From positions 1-64,000 of the forward strand of contig NZ_CABFPH010000013.1 of NCBI RefSeq assembly GCF_902141845.1: a stretch of 64,000 nt of DNA, given 5' to 3'. This document shows, one piece after another, positions 1 to 8,360 of this stretch. The notes under the pieces were generated by a model. It saw nothing but the letters and a program-made list of their open reading frames with translations. It had not been told where the DNA came from and made no database searches. Made by a program: the position numbers and the translations under genes. Positions within the stretch are counted from its first letter, which is position 1. Each line of letters starts with the position of its first letter. The DNA comes from Methylobacterium symbioticum (GTDB taxonomy: Bacteria > Pseudomonadota > Alphaproteobacteria > Rhizobiales > Beijerinckiaceae).

Positions 1-250
1 CCGCCACTGGCTGGCGGGCGCGCGGGCCGCTGCGCTCGCACGGACCGCGACGGCCGCCATCCGCGCGAGCGCGGATCCGCGTTGCGCCGCCGAGATCGCC
101 GAGGGGGCGGCGCCCTTCCTGCCGGGCACGTGGGCGACAGCCTGCACCATCCTGGAGGAGGCGCTCGCGATCGGCCGGCAGGCGATGGATATCGATCTCC
201 TGCTCGCGGGCCGCCGCCTCGATGCGGCCCGCGGCCTGCAGCCGGCCTGA
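1..250 (+). CDS. C-terminal fragment of an unrecognised protein
   Basis: An open frame enters from the left edge (first full codon at base 2) and ends at a TGA at 248-250, giving 82 residues. It is rich in Ala, Arg and Leu and looks mostly helical; near the end there is a stretch reading LEEALAIGRQAMDIDLLLAG. GC at third codon positions is high, as in the neighbouring genes, and no competing frame is convincing. The start and any diagnostic domain lie outside the window, so no function is assigned. It converges with the histidine phosphatase gene, only 3 bases away. Confidence 0.5.
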   Translation, partial: RHWLAGARAAALARTATAAIRASADPRCAAEIAEGAAPFLPGTWATACTILEEALAIGRQAMDIDLLLAGRRLDAARGLQPA

Positions 251-253
251 GCG

Positions 254-832
254 TCAGGCCGCAGCCGAGCCCGCCGCGAGGTCGAGCTCCGTGCTCTCGC
301 AGTTGTCGAGCCAGATTCCGGTGAGATGGAAGAAGAAGGTGCCGTGCCCCACCACCGCGATGGTGCGCTCGGGCCGCTGCCGCAACCATTCGCGGAACCC
401 GGCGACGCGCCGGTCGAACAGATGGCGCGGTTCGACCGGATAGCCGCCGATCTCGCTGCCCTCCTCGACGTGCCACCACACCTCCGGCAAGTGGCCGACA
501 TCGAGATGGGGGAAATCGCGCGCGATCTCGGATGCGGCGCGGCCGACATCGCAGCTGCTCTCCTGGCATTCCCGGTGCAGGACCTCGACCAGTACCCGCG
601 GCGCCGACGGGTGCTCGCCGAACAGGATCGCGCTGGTCTCGATCGCCCGCGTGAGCGGCGAGGTCACTACCAAATCGAAGGGGATCGCCGCGAGCCGCTC
701 GCGCGCCGCCCTGGCCTGGCCCTGGCCGCGCTCGGTGAGACGGGCATCGAGATGGCCCGGGTCACGCCCCGTGGCGCGATGGGCCGCGTTGAAGGTCGAT
801 TCGCCATGGCGGATGCAGACGATGCGCGTCAT
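254..832 (-). CDS. Histidine phosphatase family protein
   Basis: A 192-residue protein of the phosphoglycerate mutase/histidine phosphatase superfamily. The catalytic RHGE motif is at residues 8-11, where His9 would form the phosphohistidine. The second catalytic His is in VGHG (His163), and Arg62 and Glu83 fit the usual supporting positions. The family hydrolyses or transfers phosphate on small metabolites, sugar phosphates or phosphoproteins; the substrate cannot be read from sequence. There is no signal peptide or membrane segment, so it should be cytoplasmic. The gene stands alone on the minus strand, 53 bases downstream of the glyoxalase gene. Confidence 0.88.
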   Translation of the reverse strand: MTRIVCIRHGESTFNAAHRATGRDPGHLDARLTERGQGQARAARERLAAIPFDLVVTSPLTRAIETSAILFGEHPSAPRVLVEVLHRECQESSCDVGRAASEIARDFPHLDVGHLPEVWWHVEEGSEIGGYPVEPRHLFDRRVAGFREWLRQRPERTIAVVGHGTFFFHLTGIWLDNCESTELDLAAGSAAA

Positions 833-885
833 CGGGTCCTGACAGGTGAGGAAAGGGGTTGGCGGCCCGGCAGGGCCACCTGGGA

Positions 886-1281
886 TCAGAGGAAGCGGCC
901 GCCGCGCTGGATGACCTCGATCTTGTAGCCATCGGGGTCGGTGGCGAAGAAGAAGCGGGCGAGAGGGGTGTCGCCGTGCTTCAGCTCCTTCAGATCGGTC
1001 GCGGTCAGGCCTTCGGCCTTGAAGCGGGCATGCTCTGCGGCGACGTCGTCCACCGTGACGGCGATATGGCCGTAGCCGTCGCCAAGCTCATAGGGCTTGT
1101 CGCGGCCCTTGTTGACCGTCAGCTCCAGCTCGAAATCCGAGCCCTCGCCGCGCAGATAGATCAGGGTGAAGTCCGGGAAGTCGATCCGGTCGGCGACCGT
1201 GAGGCCGAAGGCGCGGCGGTAAAAGTCCAGTGATCGCGCCTCATCGCCGACGCGGACCATGCTGTGGACGAGCTTCGCCAT
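886..1281 (-). CDS. gloA: Lactoylglutathione lyase (glyoxalase I)
   Basis: A 131-residue VOC-fold protein with the two beta-alpha-beta-beta-beta modules of glyoxalase I. The enzyme isomerises the hemithioacetal of methylglyoxal and glutathione to S-lactoylglutathione. The four metal ligands are in the expected places: His6, Glu53 (in ELELT), His72 (in GHIA) and Glu122 (in KIEVI). Spacing and length match the short, nickel-type bacterial enzyme. A GTG 13 codons upstream is possible, but ATG at 1281 has a purine-rich GGGAG 13 bases before it and gives the usual N-terminus. Confidence 0.9.
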   Translation of the reverse strand: MAKLVHSMVRVGDEARSLDFYRRAFGLTVADRIDFPDFTLIYLRGEGSDFELELTVNKGRDKPYELGDGYGHIAVTVDDVAAEHARFKAEGLTATDLKELKHGDTPLARFFFATDPDGYKIEVIQRGGRFL

Positions 1282-1498
1282 CGGATCGTGTTCTCCCTCA
1301 CGCTGCGTGGTGCGCCCCATGTGGCGCGGAAGGCGGCCAAGCGAAAGGGTGTCGCACTGACTTCGCCGCCGCGGACGCTACCTCGCGCATGCCAGCCCTG
1401 CCGCATGCGCGGCCAATCTCGCCAACCCGCGGAGGTCCTGACGTGACGGCACCTGTCGCCCGGCCGAACGCGGGCCGCTCCGGTCGGGCAGCGCGCCC

Positions 1499-2491
1499 GT
1501 GAGGCCTGCCCTCGTCGCCCTCGCGATCCTGGCCGGGATACCGGCCGTGATCGCCCTTGCCATCCTCGCGCTCGGCGCTGCCGCGACGCTCCTCATCACC
1601 CTGCGCGTCGGCGCGGCCTATCCGCCGGGCGGCCCCTTCGTGGCGGTACCGGGAGGCCGCCTCGCCACGCTGCAGGAGGGGCCGGCCGAGGGGGCCCGGG
1701 CGACCGTCGTGCTGATCCACGGCGCCTCGGCCAACGCCGCCGACCCGATGGCGGGGATCGGCGCATCGCTCGCCGCCCGCGGCTTCCGGGTGATCGCCTT
1801 CGACCGTCCGGGCCTCGGCTGGAGCGACCGGATCGGCGGAGACGCGGCCGCGGATCCCGCCGTGCAGGCGCGCAGCATCGCCGAGGGGCTGCGCGCGCTG
1901 GGGGCGCCGCCGGCGCTCGTGCTGGGTCATTCCTGGGGATCGGCCCTCGCCCTCGCGCTCGCCCTCGACCATCCGGACCAGGTCGCGGGCCTGGCCCTCG
2001 TCTCGCCCGTCGCGCTGCCGTTCCCGCAGCGGATCAGCCTGCCCTGGTACTGGCGCCTCGCGGCGAAGCCGCCGGTAGCCTGGCTCCTCAGCCGCACGAT
2101 CGGCCCGCCGCTCGCTCTCTACTATCTGCGCGGCGCCGCCGGCCAGGCGTTCCGGCCCCAGGCCGAGACGGAGGGCTATCTGGAACGGGCACGGGCGCCG
2201 CTGGTGATCCGGCCCGGCGCGTTGCTCGCCAATCTGCAGGATCTGATCGGCCTGCCAGCCGCGCTCGCCCGGATGAGCCCGCGCTATGCGAGCCTGTCGG
2301 TCCCGACGGTGATCGTCTCGGGCGATGCGGATCCGCTGGTGCGGCCCGAGGCCCAGGCGCAACCGCTGGCGCGCGCGATTCCGGGTGCCACGCTCGTCCT
2401 GCTGCCGGGGATCGGCCACATGGTGCCGTGGGTCGCCCCCGAGGCTCTGGCCGACGCCGTCACCGGGCTCGCCGCGCGCGCCGCCGAATGA
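1499..2491 (+). CDS. Membrane-anchored alpha/beta hydrolase
   Basis: A 330-residue alpha/beta hydrolase-fold protein. A hydrophobic N-terminal segment (residues 4-35) looks like a membrane anchor, placing the enzyme domain outside the cytoplasm or on the membrane. The catalytic set is visible: HGAS oxyanion region at 74-77, nucleophile Ser145 in GHSWGS, an acid in SGDADPL near residue 280, and His307 in GIGHM. The substrate is unknown; esterase, lipase and haloperoxidase-like relatives share this pattern. The start is a GTG with a poor ribosome site, so the true N-terminus is uncertain. It converges with the ccm cluster. Confidence 0.8.
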   Translation: MRPALVALAILAGIPAVIALAILALGAAATLLITLRVGAAYPPGGPFVAVPGGRLATLQEGPAEGARATVVLIHGASANAADPMAGIGASLAARGFRVIAFDRPGLGWSDRIGGDAAADPAVQARSIAEGLRALGAPPALVLGHSWGSALALALALDHPDQVAGLALVSPVALPFPQRISLPWYWRLAAKPPVAWLLSRTIGPPLALYYLRGAAGQAFRPQAETEGYLERARAPLVIRPGALLANLQDLIGLPAALARMSPRYASLSVPTVIVSGDADPLVRPEAQAQPLARAIPGATLVLLPGIGHMVPWVAPEALADAVTGLAARAAE

Positions 2492-2501
2492 CGAGCGTGC
2501 C

Positions 2502-3098
2502 TCAGCGCGCCGACGCGACCTGACCGGCGCGGCGGATCTTCTCCAGGACGTCCTTCAGGTTCTCCGGCGTCACGATGCCGACGAGCTTGTCGCGGATCAC
2601 CCCGTCCGGACCGATGATGAAGGTCTCGGGAACCCCATAGACGCCGAGATCGATGCCGACGCGGCCGCTCACGTCCGAGCCGACCGCCTGGAAGGGCAGG
2701 CCGTGCTTGGCGAGGAAGGCGCGGCCCTTCTCCGGCGCATCCTTGTAGTCGATGCCGACCAGCCGGATGCCGGGCTCGCGCGCGAGGCGCATCAGCATCG
2801 GGTGCTCGACCTGACAGGGCGCGCACCAGGAGGCCCAGACGTTGAGCACGGTCACCACGCCCTTGAGGTCGGCGGAGGAGAGGCCGGGCACCGGCTTGCC
2901 GTCGGCCGAAGCGAGACCCTCGACAGGGGGCAGCGCGAAGTCGGGCACCGGCCTGCCGACGAGCGCCGAGGGCAGGGCGGCCGGGTCGACGCCCGAGCGC
3001 AGGCGCAGGAAGAACGCGCCGGCCAGCACCGCGAAGGTGACGAGCGGCAGGATCAGCAGCAGCGAGCGGCGGCCTGAATGCGGGGCCGGCGCGCTCAC
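2502..3098 (-). CDS. ccmG: Thiol:disulfide interchange protein CcmG/DsbE
   Basis: A 198-residue thioredoxin-like protein that reduces the apocytochrome c CXXCH cysteines in the periplasm so haem can be attached. An N-terminal membrane anchor (about residues 11-32) precedes a thioredoxin fold with the redox pair WCAPC (Cys92, Cys95). The downstream GVPETF loop carries the cis-proline typical of CcmG. It is the last gene of the minus-strand ccmABCDG set, and its start overlaps the ccmD stop by 4 bases, suggesting translational coupling. Confidence 0.93.
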   Translation of the reverse strand: MSAPAPHSGRRSLLLILPLVTFAVLAGAFFLRLRSGVDPAALPSALVGRPVPDFALPPVEGLASADGKPVPGLSSADLKGVVTVLNVWASWCAPCQVEHPMLMRLAREPGIRLVGIDYKDAPEKGRAFLAKHGLPFQAVGSDVSGRVGIDLGVYGVPETFIIGPDGVIRDKLVGIVTPENLKDVLEKIRRAGQVASAR

Positions 3099-3238
3099 CG
3101 GCGGTCATCCCCGAGGGCGCGCAGCGCCCGGCGCTGGGCGCGCCGATCGCGCACGGCGTTGAGCACAAGGACCGCCATCACCAGCGCAGTGAAGGCATAG
3201 GAGGCCCAGATGAAGCCGGCATGCGGTCCGAGATCCAT
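3095..3238 (-). CDS. ccmD: Haem exporter protein CcmD
   Basis: A 47-residue protein with one membrane helix (FIWASYAFTALVMAVLVLNA) followed by an Arg-rich cytoplasmic tail. This is the standard CcmD arrangement: a small subunit that helps the CcmABC transporter release haem-loaded CcmE. The assignment rests on size, topology and position between ccmC (11 bases upstream) and ccmG (4-base overlap). ATG at 3238 is the only sensible start. Confidence 0.85.
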   Translation of the reverse strand: MDLGPHAGFIWASYAFTALVMAVLVLNAVRDRRAQRRALRALGDDRR

Positions 3239-3249
3239 GATCGCACCCC

Positions 3250-4050
3250 TCACAGCGGCTGTCCGAGCGGCAGGGACGCGGCCGGCGCGACCCGCGGCCG
3301 GCCGGCATCGAGGCGCTCGGCCTCGCGGATCGTCAGCGTGCGCACGCGGCGGCGCATCACCTCGGTGCGCATGGCGTAGAGGTGGAGGGTCGAGCCGCCG
3401 AGGGTGGCCGCGGCGATCATCACGAGGAGCGGATAGAGCATCGAGGGATCGATGGTGGGGCCGCCCATGCGCAGGATCGAGGCCGGCTGATGCAGGGTCG
3501 ACCACCAGTTCACCGAGAACTTGATGATCGGCAGGTTGACGGCCCCGACGAGGGTCAGGATCGCCACGGCGCGCGCGGCCCGATTGGGATCCTCGATCGT
3601 CCGCCACAGGGCGATGAGCCCGCAATAGATCAGGAACAGGAGCAGCATCGAGGTCAGGCGCGCGTCCCAGACCCAGTAGGTGCCCCACATCGGCTTGCCC
3701 CAGAGCGATCCGGTGACGAGGCAGACGAGGGTGAAGGCCGCACCGATCGGCGCGGCCGCGCGCTGGGCCACGTCGGCGAGCGGATGCCGCCAGACGAGGG
3801 TCCCGATCGCGGACAGGCTCATGGCTCCGTAGAAGAACACGCCGAGCCAAGCCGCCGGCACATGGATGAACATGATCCGTACCGTCTCGCCCTGCTGATA
3901 GTCGGGCGGCGCGACGAACCACGCGAGATAGAGGCCCACGGCGAGGAGCAGCGCCGAGAGCAGGGTGAGCCACGGCACCAGGGTGCCCGACCAGCGCATG
4001 AAGTGGCTCGGGTTGGACAGACGCGTCCAGAGCGACGGCGAGGAGGACAT
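3250..4050 (-). CDS. ccmC: Haem exporter protein CcmC
   Basis: A polytopic membrane protein of about 266 residues with six hydrophobic segments. It loads haem onto the chaperone CcmE during cytochrome c maturation. The tryptophan-rich signature that binds haem is visible as WGTYWVWD, followed by ARLTSMLLLFL, and conserved His residues flank it. ATG at 4050 gives MSSSPSLWTRL, which begins just before the first helix as in the family. ATGs at 4083 and 4188 would add extra residues; none has a strong ribosome site. About 245 bases separate it from ccmB, so it may have its own promoter. Confidence 0.92.
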   Translation of the reverse strand: MSSSPSLWTRLSNPSHFMRWSGTLVPWLTLLSALLLAVGLYLAWFVAPPDYQQGETVRIMFIHVPAAWLGVFFYGAMSLSAIGTLVWRHPLADVAQRAAAPIGAAFTLVCLVTGSLWGKPMWGTYWVWDARLTSMLLLFLIYCGLIALWRTIEDPNRAARAVAILTLVGAVNLPIIKFSVNWWSTLHQPASILRMGGPTIDPSMLYPLLVMIAAATLGGSTLHLYAMRTEVMRRRVRTLTIREAERLDAGRPRVAPAASLPLGQPL

Positions 4051-4294
4051 GACAGGCTTCGTGGCAGGCGGGGCCCCGGACATGAGCGGAGCTTTAGCCT
4101 GGGGTGCGGTGCAGCAGCAATGCAGGCGGACCCGCGTCGAACTGACCGCCCGGGATATCCGCCGCGCAAGACGCGCGGCGACACTCATGACCGCGCAGGC
4201 ACCCGACCTCTGGGAAAGGGCGAAGCCGGGTGGAGGGTCGAGCCCTACTGGAGCATCCGGATCGATCGCTCCAGCGTCCGTGTTCCGCAGGCGA

Positions 4295-4963
4295 TCACTC
4301 GGACCAGCGGAGGGCCGCCGCCGCCGCGAGCGTGCCGACCACGGCCGCGATCAGGCTCAGGCCGGCGAGGATGGCGAGCGGTGTCGTGAAGGGCACCGTG
4401 CCGCCCGAAGCCGATTCCGCCGCCGAGACGCCGAAGATCAGGGTCGGGACCATCAGGGGCAGCACCAGCACCGCGAGGATCAGGCCCCCACGCCGGATCG
4501 AGGCCGTGAGCGCGGCGCCGACCGCTCCGATGAAGGTCAGGGCCGGCGTGCCGGCGAGCAGGGTGAGCGCGGTCGCCCCCATGCCGGTGCCGTCGAGGGC
4601 GACGAGCAGACCGAAGAGCGGCGATGCGAGCGCGAGAGGCAGGCCGGTGGTGAGCCAATGTGCCACGACCTTGGCCAGCACGACGAGTTCCAGCGGCACC
4701 GGCGCGGCACTCATCAGATCGAGGGAGCCGTCCTCGTCATCCGCCTGGAACAGCCGGTCGAGGCCGATCAGCGTCGCGAGCACGGCCGCGAGCCAGAGGA
4801 TCGCCGGACCGATCCGGGACAGGAGGTTGAGGTCGGGTCCCAGCGCGAAGGGCACGAGCGCCACGATCATCAGGAAGAAGACCAGCGACAGTGCGCCCGA
4901 CCCGCCGACGCGCGTGGCGAGCGCGAGGTCTCGGGCGATCAGCGCGAGGAGGGCGCGACTCAT
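4295..4963 (-). CDS. ccmB: Haem exporter permease CcmB
   Basis: A 222-residue integral membrane protein with about six helices, the permease partner of the CcmA ATPase in the haem-handling ABC complex. Family features include the N-terminal SRALLALIARDLALATR segment and the FQADDEDGSLDLM cytoplasmic loop. The ATG at 4963 overlaps the ccmA stop by 4 bases (ATGA type), so the two are probably coupled in translation. Length matches CcmB from other alphaproteobacteria. Confidence 0.93.
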   Translation of the reverse strand: MSRALLALIARDLALATRVGGSGALSLVFFLMIVALVPFALGPDLNLLSRIGPAILWLAAVLATLIGLDRLFQADDEDGSLDLMSAAPVPLELVVLAKVVAHWLTTGLPLALASPLFGLLVALDGTGMGATALTLLAGTPALTFIGAVGAALTASIRRGGLILAVLVLPLMVPTLIFGVSAAESASGGTVPFTTPLAILAGLSLIAAVVGTLAAAAALRWSE

Positions 4964-5637
4964 GCCCAATCCTCCACGTCCGCATCGCGCCAATCCGCGT
5001 CGCGGTCGGGCGTCGGCGAGGGCCGGTCCAGCCCGGGCTCCGGCGCGGCGATGGCGAGGGTTGCCGCATCCTCGAGACCGAGCGCCTGATGGGTCGCGGC
5101 GACGATGAGGCCGCCCGCCGCGCGATGCTCCGCCATCAGCTCGGCGAGGAGAGCCTGCGAAGCGACATCGAGCGCCGCGGTCGGCTCGTCGAGCAGCCAG
5201 AGCGGCCGGTGGCAAACGAGGAGCCGCGCGAGCGCGACCCGCCGCCGCTGACCGGCCGAGAGATAGGCCACCGGCAGGTCGTGGGCATGGCCGAGGCCGA
5301 GCCTGGCCAGGGCCGCCCGCGGCTCCATGCGGGCGTCGCCGAGGAGGGCGCGGGCGAAGGCGAGATTCTCACCCGCGGTCAGCGCGGCCTTCAGGCCGTC
5401 GCGGTGCCCCACGGCGTGCAGGCATTCGGGCAGGCTCGCCTCGCCGACATCCGCCACCCGGATCTGCCCGGCATCGGGCCGCAGGCGCCCGGCCAGGATG
5501 GCGAGCAGGCTCGACTTGCCGGCCCCATTGCGGCCGGTGACGGCAAGCGCCTCTCCCGGCCGAAGGGCGAAGGACAGGCCCGTGAAGACGCGCCGTCCCG
5601 AGCGGCGGCAGGCCAGTTCCTCGACGCTGAGACGCAA
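4960..5637 (-). CDS. ccmA: Haem exporter ATP-binding protein CcmA, probable TTG start
   Basis: ABC ATPase of the cytochrome c maturation system, which uses ATP hydrolysis to release haem-loaded CcmE. Walker A is GRNGAGKS (residues 35-42 from the chosen start), the signature is LSAGQRRR and Walker B is LLDEPTAALD. I chose TTG at 5637 because GGAGGA lies 9 bases upstream and the product is 225 residues, close to the family's usual size. The first ATG in frame (5832) would add 65 low-complexity residues unlike any CcmA. First gene of the ccmABCDG cluster. Confidence 0.9.
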   Translation of the reverse strand: MRLSVEELACRRSGRRVFTGLSFALRPGEALAVTGRNGAGKSSLLAILAGRLRPDAGQIRVADVGEASLPECLHAVGHRDGLKAALTAGENLAFARALLGDARMEPRAALARLGLGHAHDLPVAYLSAGQRRRVALARLLVCHRPLWLLDEPTAALDVASQALLAELMAEHRAAGGLIVAATHQALGLEDAATLAIAAPEPGLDRPSPTPDRDADWRDADVEDWA

Positions 5638-6021
5638 AATCCGGATTCCTCCGCCCCGCGCTCCTGGCGCGGCTCCGGCTTCCTTGCCCGATTGCGCGCC
5701 GGAACGGAACGGCTCGGGCTCGGCGGATCCGCCCGGTCGATCCTTCCGGGCCGGGGATGGATGTGCGGCCCCGGCCAGTGAGGGCCCGGCGCAGCCCTTC
5801 GGCGGCGATCCGGCGCGGGTTGGACCCGTCATCGTCCCTCTTCCGGCTGTGACCGGATGTGACAGGCGCTCGGCGGAACGCCAGGAGGATGTGGACGGCG
5901 TGCTCGGGTCACATCATGACAGGGTCTCGGGCATTGACCGACACCGAGACTAAAAAAATGGCGAGGCGGTCGCCCACCTCGCATCACGATGCATAACGAA
6001 GAACGTCAATATCGAGGACGA
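5638..6021. other. Intergenic region upstream of ccmA
   Basis: No convincing gene. The part next to ccmA (5638-5832) is open in the ccmA frame but low in complexity and is read as leader. The distal part holds the terminator of the small gene at 6022-6168. The ccm promoter should lie here; I cannot mark its boxes confidently. Confidence 0.5.
5951..5982 (-). terminator. Rho-independent terminator of the small gene at 6022-6168
   Basis: Read on the minus strand, GCGAGGTGG pairs with CCGCCTCGC around a GCGA loop (9 pairs, one G-T wobble) and is followed by CA and seven T residues. The stem arms are 5974-5982 and 5961-5969. It lies about 40 bases past the stop of the 48-residue gene, which supports that gene being expressed. 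Confidence 0.75.
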
Positions 6022-6168
6022 TCAGTCGTCCTTCGATACCAGCTTCGCGGCAATCTCCGCCTCCTTCATGGACCGGGCGAGATCGACCTTACGCAGCTTG
6101 ACCTTCTCGGCCACCTCCGCCGTACGGCGATCGCTGGCCTTGCTGACAGTGATCCGGTACTCGCTCAT
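6022..6168 (-). CDS. Small hypothetical protein, 48 residues
   Basis: A 48-residue, highly charged protein beginning MSEYRITVSKASDRRT. It is rich in Lys, Glu and Ala, predicted helical, with no membrane segment or cysteine. The ATG at 6168 is preceded by only a weak purine stretch; the frame could start 40 codons earlier at 6288, but that extension is not gene-like. A good terminator follows it, which favours a real transcript. I do not recognise the family. Confidence 0.5.
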   Translation of the reverse strand: MSEYRITVSKASDRRTAEVAEKVKLRKVDLARSMKEAEIAAKLVSKDD

Positions 6169-6688
6169 ATCCGATATCCAAGCTAAGCTCGCTACGGGAA
6201 CGTAACACAAGCGGTTCGGTTCCATACGCGTCAAACACGTTGCCTGTTTGCAAGTCACAGGAATTGAAAGCGCGTCGGGTCGCGGCATCCAAGCACTGCC
6301 AAGCGATCTGACCGGGTTTGGGCCTGGACGCCAGCGTCACCCGTGAGACGGAACCTGGCACGACCGGTGCTTCATCGGCGGCCTGCAAGGCTTTCTCCAG
6401 ATCCGGCCCAAATGCCCCGGCAGCGGTTGCCGCTCCGCGTTCGCACCCCACCGCATGCAACCGAGGCAGCGCAAGATGAACGCCGATCAAAATATTGGAC
6501 GACATCCGCCGCCCTCGGAACCTCGACTTTCGGATTGTAGCGACGCGAACTGCACGATAAGGCCATACTGACGCCGAAACTTGGACCAGTAGATAGCCGA
6601 TGGTGAACTTCAAATTCACCCCGGGATTGACATGTTCGGAAAAATTCGCCTAAAAGGCCACAAATAAATCACCCCCGAAGGCAGGATT
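6169..6688. other. AT-richer intergenic region before the heptose genes
   Basis: About 520 bases with lower GC than the surroundings and no credible gene. A 176-codon minus-strand frame covers part of it but has no ribosome site and no recognisable features. A short inverted repeat (GGTGAA/TTCACC around 6602-6620) and a promoter-like site near 6627 lie at its right end. Confidence 0.45.
6627..6656 (+). promoter_or_regulatory. Possible sigma-70 promoter for hddA
   Basis: A perfect TTGACA at 6627-6632 is followed after 18 bases by TAAAAG at 6651-6656 (4 of 6 matches to the -10 consensus). It is placed 32 bases before the hddA start, in an AT-rich stretch. Prediction from sequence only. Confidence 0.4.
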
Positions 6689-7690
6689 ATGATCGTCGTT
6701 ACAAGAACACCTCTTCGAGTAAGCTTATTTGGCGGCGGGACAGATTATCCGGAATACTTCAATCACTTCCCCGGCGCCGTAATTGGTATGGCGATCGACA
6801 AATATATTCATATCGCCGCTTCAAAGGTCATTTCCCATCAGGCGTTCAATTATCGGCTGAGTTACGCCAAGCTGGAGTATTGCAAGGAGCTGGATGAGAT
6901 AGAACATCCTGTGATCAGGGAGGTTCTAAAAAGCTTTGGCCTCGACGATCGTCTCGACATAAGCATCATTTCGGATGTGCCAGCCACTGGCAGCGGCCTG
7001 GGATCGTCTTCGGCCTTCACAGTCGGCTTCCTGCGCATGGTCTACGCTCTGAAGGGGCTCAAGCCGACGAAGATCGAGCTGGCGAAAAAGGCCATCGAAG
7101 TCGAGCGCGAGATGCTGAAGGAGAATGTCGGCGTGCAGGACCAGTTGCACGCAACATTCGGCGGCATCAACCGGTTCGATTTCAAGGACACCTCGATCCG
7201 GATCACGCCGCTCCAGATGAAATCGGACGTCATGGACCAGCTCAGCAGGTCGATGGTGCTCGTCCATACCGGTGTTTCCCGGCGCGCGACCACGGCCGTC
7301 GCCTCGCAGATCGAAGCCACGCGCTCCCGCTCGATCGATACGGAACTGTCCGAGCTGTATCAGCTGGTCGGCGAGTGCGTATCCCTGCTCGAAGACGGCG
7401 CGTCGGATTGGTTGCCGCGGCTCGGCGAGATGCTCTCCGCCTCCTGGCACATCAAGAGAAGCCTGTCGAAGGCCGTGTCCAACAGCGACCTCGACGACAT
7501 CTTCAACGCGATCATCGGCTCGTCCGCCTACGGCGCGAAGCTGTGCGGCGCGGGCGGCGGCGGCTTCTTCCTGACCCTGATCGACCCGGATCGCGTGAAG
7601 GAGCTGGAGGCGCGCGTCGCCCCGCTCGCCGTGATGCCGATCACGATCGACGTCGATGGCTCCTCCATCGTCTACAATCAGAGCCGCTAG
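6689..7690 (+). CDS. hddA: D-glycero-D-manno-heptose 7-phosphate kinase (HddA-type GHMP kinase)
   Basis: A 333-residue GHMP-family kinase, expected to phosphorylate C1 of D-glycero-alpha-D-manno-heptose 7-phosphate. It begins MIVVTRTPLRVSLFGGGTDY, the signature N-terminus of sugar-1-kinases of this group. The GHMP ATP-binding loop is GSGLGSSSA (about residues 106-114), and the C-terminal GHMP motif is KLCGAGGGGFF. The next two genes supply the isomerase, phosphatase and nucleotidyltransferase steps, which supports the assignment. The first 250 bases are clearly AT-richer, with codons such as TTA, ATA and AGA, while the 3' half looks like the host. Confidence 0.85.
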   Translation: MIVVTRTPLRVSLFGGGTDYPEYFNHFPGAVIGMAIDKYIHIAASKVISHQAFNYRLSYAKLEYCKELDEIEHPVIREVLKSFGLDDRLDISIISDVPATGSGLGSSSAFTVGFLRMVYALKGLKPTKIELAKKAIEVEREMLKENVGVQDQLHATFGGINRFDFKDTSIRITPLQMKSDVMDQLSRSMVLVHTGVSRRATTAVASQIEATRSRSIDTELSELYQLVGECVSLLEDGASDWLPRLGEMLSASWHIKRSLSKAVSNSDLDDIFNAIIGSSAYGAKLCGAGGGGFFLTLIDPDRVKELEARVAPLAVMPITIDVDGSSIVYNQSR

Positions 7691-7765
7691 CCCTTATAAG
7701 CCCGGCCGAGCGACGGGCTGCGCCCCATCGTGCGGCACGCGAACGGATCGAAGAGGGGAAAACCC

Positions 7766-8350
7766 ATGAGCGTCATCGTCAACTACCTCACAGATTCCCG
7801 TGACGTCGTGCAGGCCGCGCTCGATGATCAGACCTTCATCGCGTCGGTCGGCGCCATCGCGGACGCGATCACCGCCTCGCTCCGCGACGGCGGCAAGCTC
7901 CTGACGATCGGCAATGGCGGAAGCGCGGGGGACGCGCAGCACATCGCCGGCGAGTTCGTGTCCCGGCTGAATTTCGACCGGGCGCCGCTCCCTGCCATCG
8001 CGCTGACCACCGACACCTCGGTGATCACCGCGATCGGAAACGACTACGGCTACGAGAGCGTCTTCAAGCGGCAGGTGCTCGCCCTGGGCCGGCCCGGCGA
8101 CGTGCTGATGGCGATCTCGACCTCGGGCCGCTCGCCGAGCGTCCTCCAGGCGATGGACGCCGCGCGTGAGAACGGCCTCACGGTCGTTGCCTTCACGGGG
8201 CTGTCCGGCGGGGACATGCCGGCGCGCTCGGATCTCGTGCTGCACGCGCCGTCGAACGCCACGCCCCTGATCCAGCAGATCCACATCACCGCCGCCCACA
8301 TCGTGTGCGGGATCGTCGAGGCTGCGCTGTTTCCGCGTCCCGAAGCCTGA
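7766..8350 (+). CDS. gmhA: Phosphoheptose isomerase (sedoheptulose 7-phosphate isomerase)
   Basis: A 194-residue SIS-domain protein that converts sedoheptulose 7-phosphate to D-glycero-D-manno-heptose 7-phosphate, the first step of heptose activation. The phosphosugar-binding motif is GNGGSAGDAQHIAGEF (about residues 48-63), where the His and Asp/Gln positions match GmhA metal and catalytic sites. A second SIS motif, ISTSGRSPSV, follows. ATG at 7766 was chosen over an upstream in-frame ATG because it has AGAGGGGAAA just before it and gives the standard N-terminus. It lies between hddA and the fused gene. Confidence 0.92.
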   Translation: MSVIVNYLTDSRDVVQAALDDQTFIASVGAIADAITASLRDGGKLLTIGNGGSAGDAQHIAGEFVSRLNFDRAPLPAIALTTDTSVITAIGNDYGYESVFKRQVLALGRPGDVLMAISTSGRSPSVLQAMDAARENGLTVVAFTGLSGGDMPARSDLVLHAPSNATPLIQQIHITAAHIVCGIVEAALFPRPEA

Positions 8351-8360
8351 AGAGCGCCCG

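Noticed and set aside
4083-4188. N-terminal extension of ccmC
   Set aside because: The extra residues do not resemble CcmC, and ATG at 4050 gives the expected start, although the ribosome site is weak in all cases.
6089-6619. 176-codon minus-strand frame before hddA
   Set aside because: No ribosome site, no recognisable features, and it conflicts with the small gene at 6022-6168 that has a terminator.
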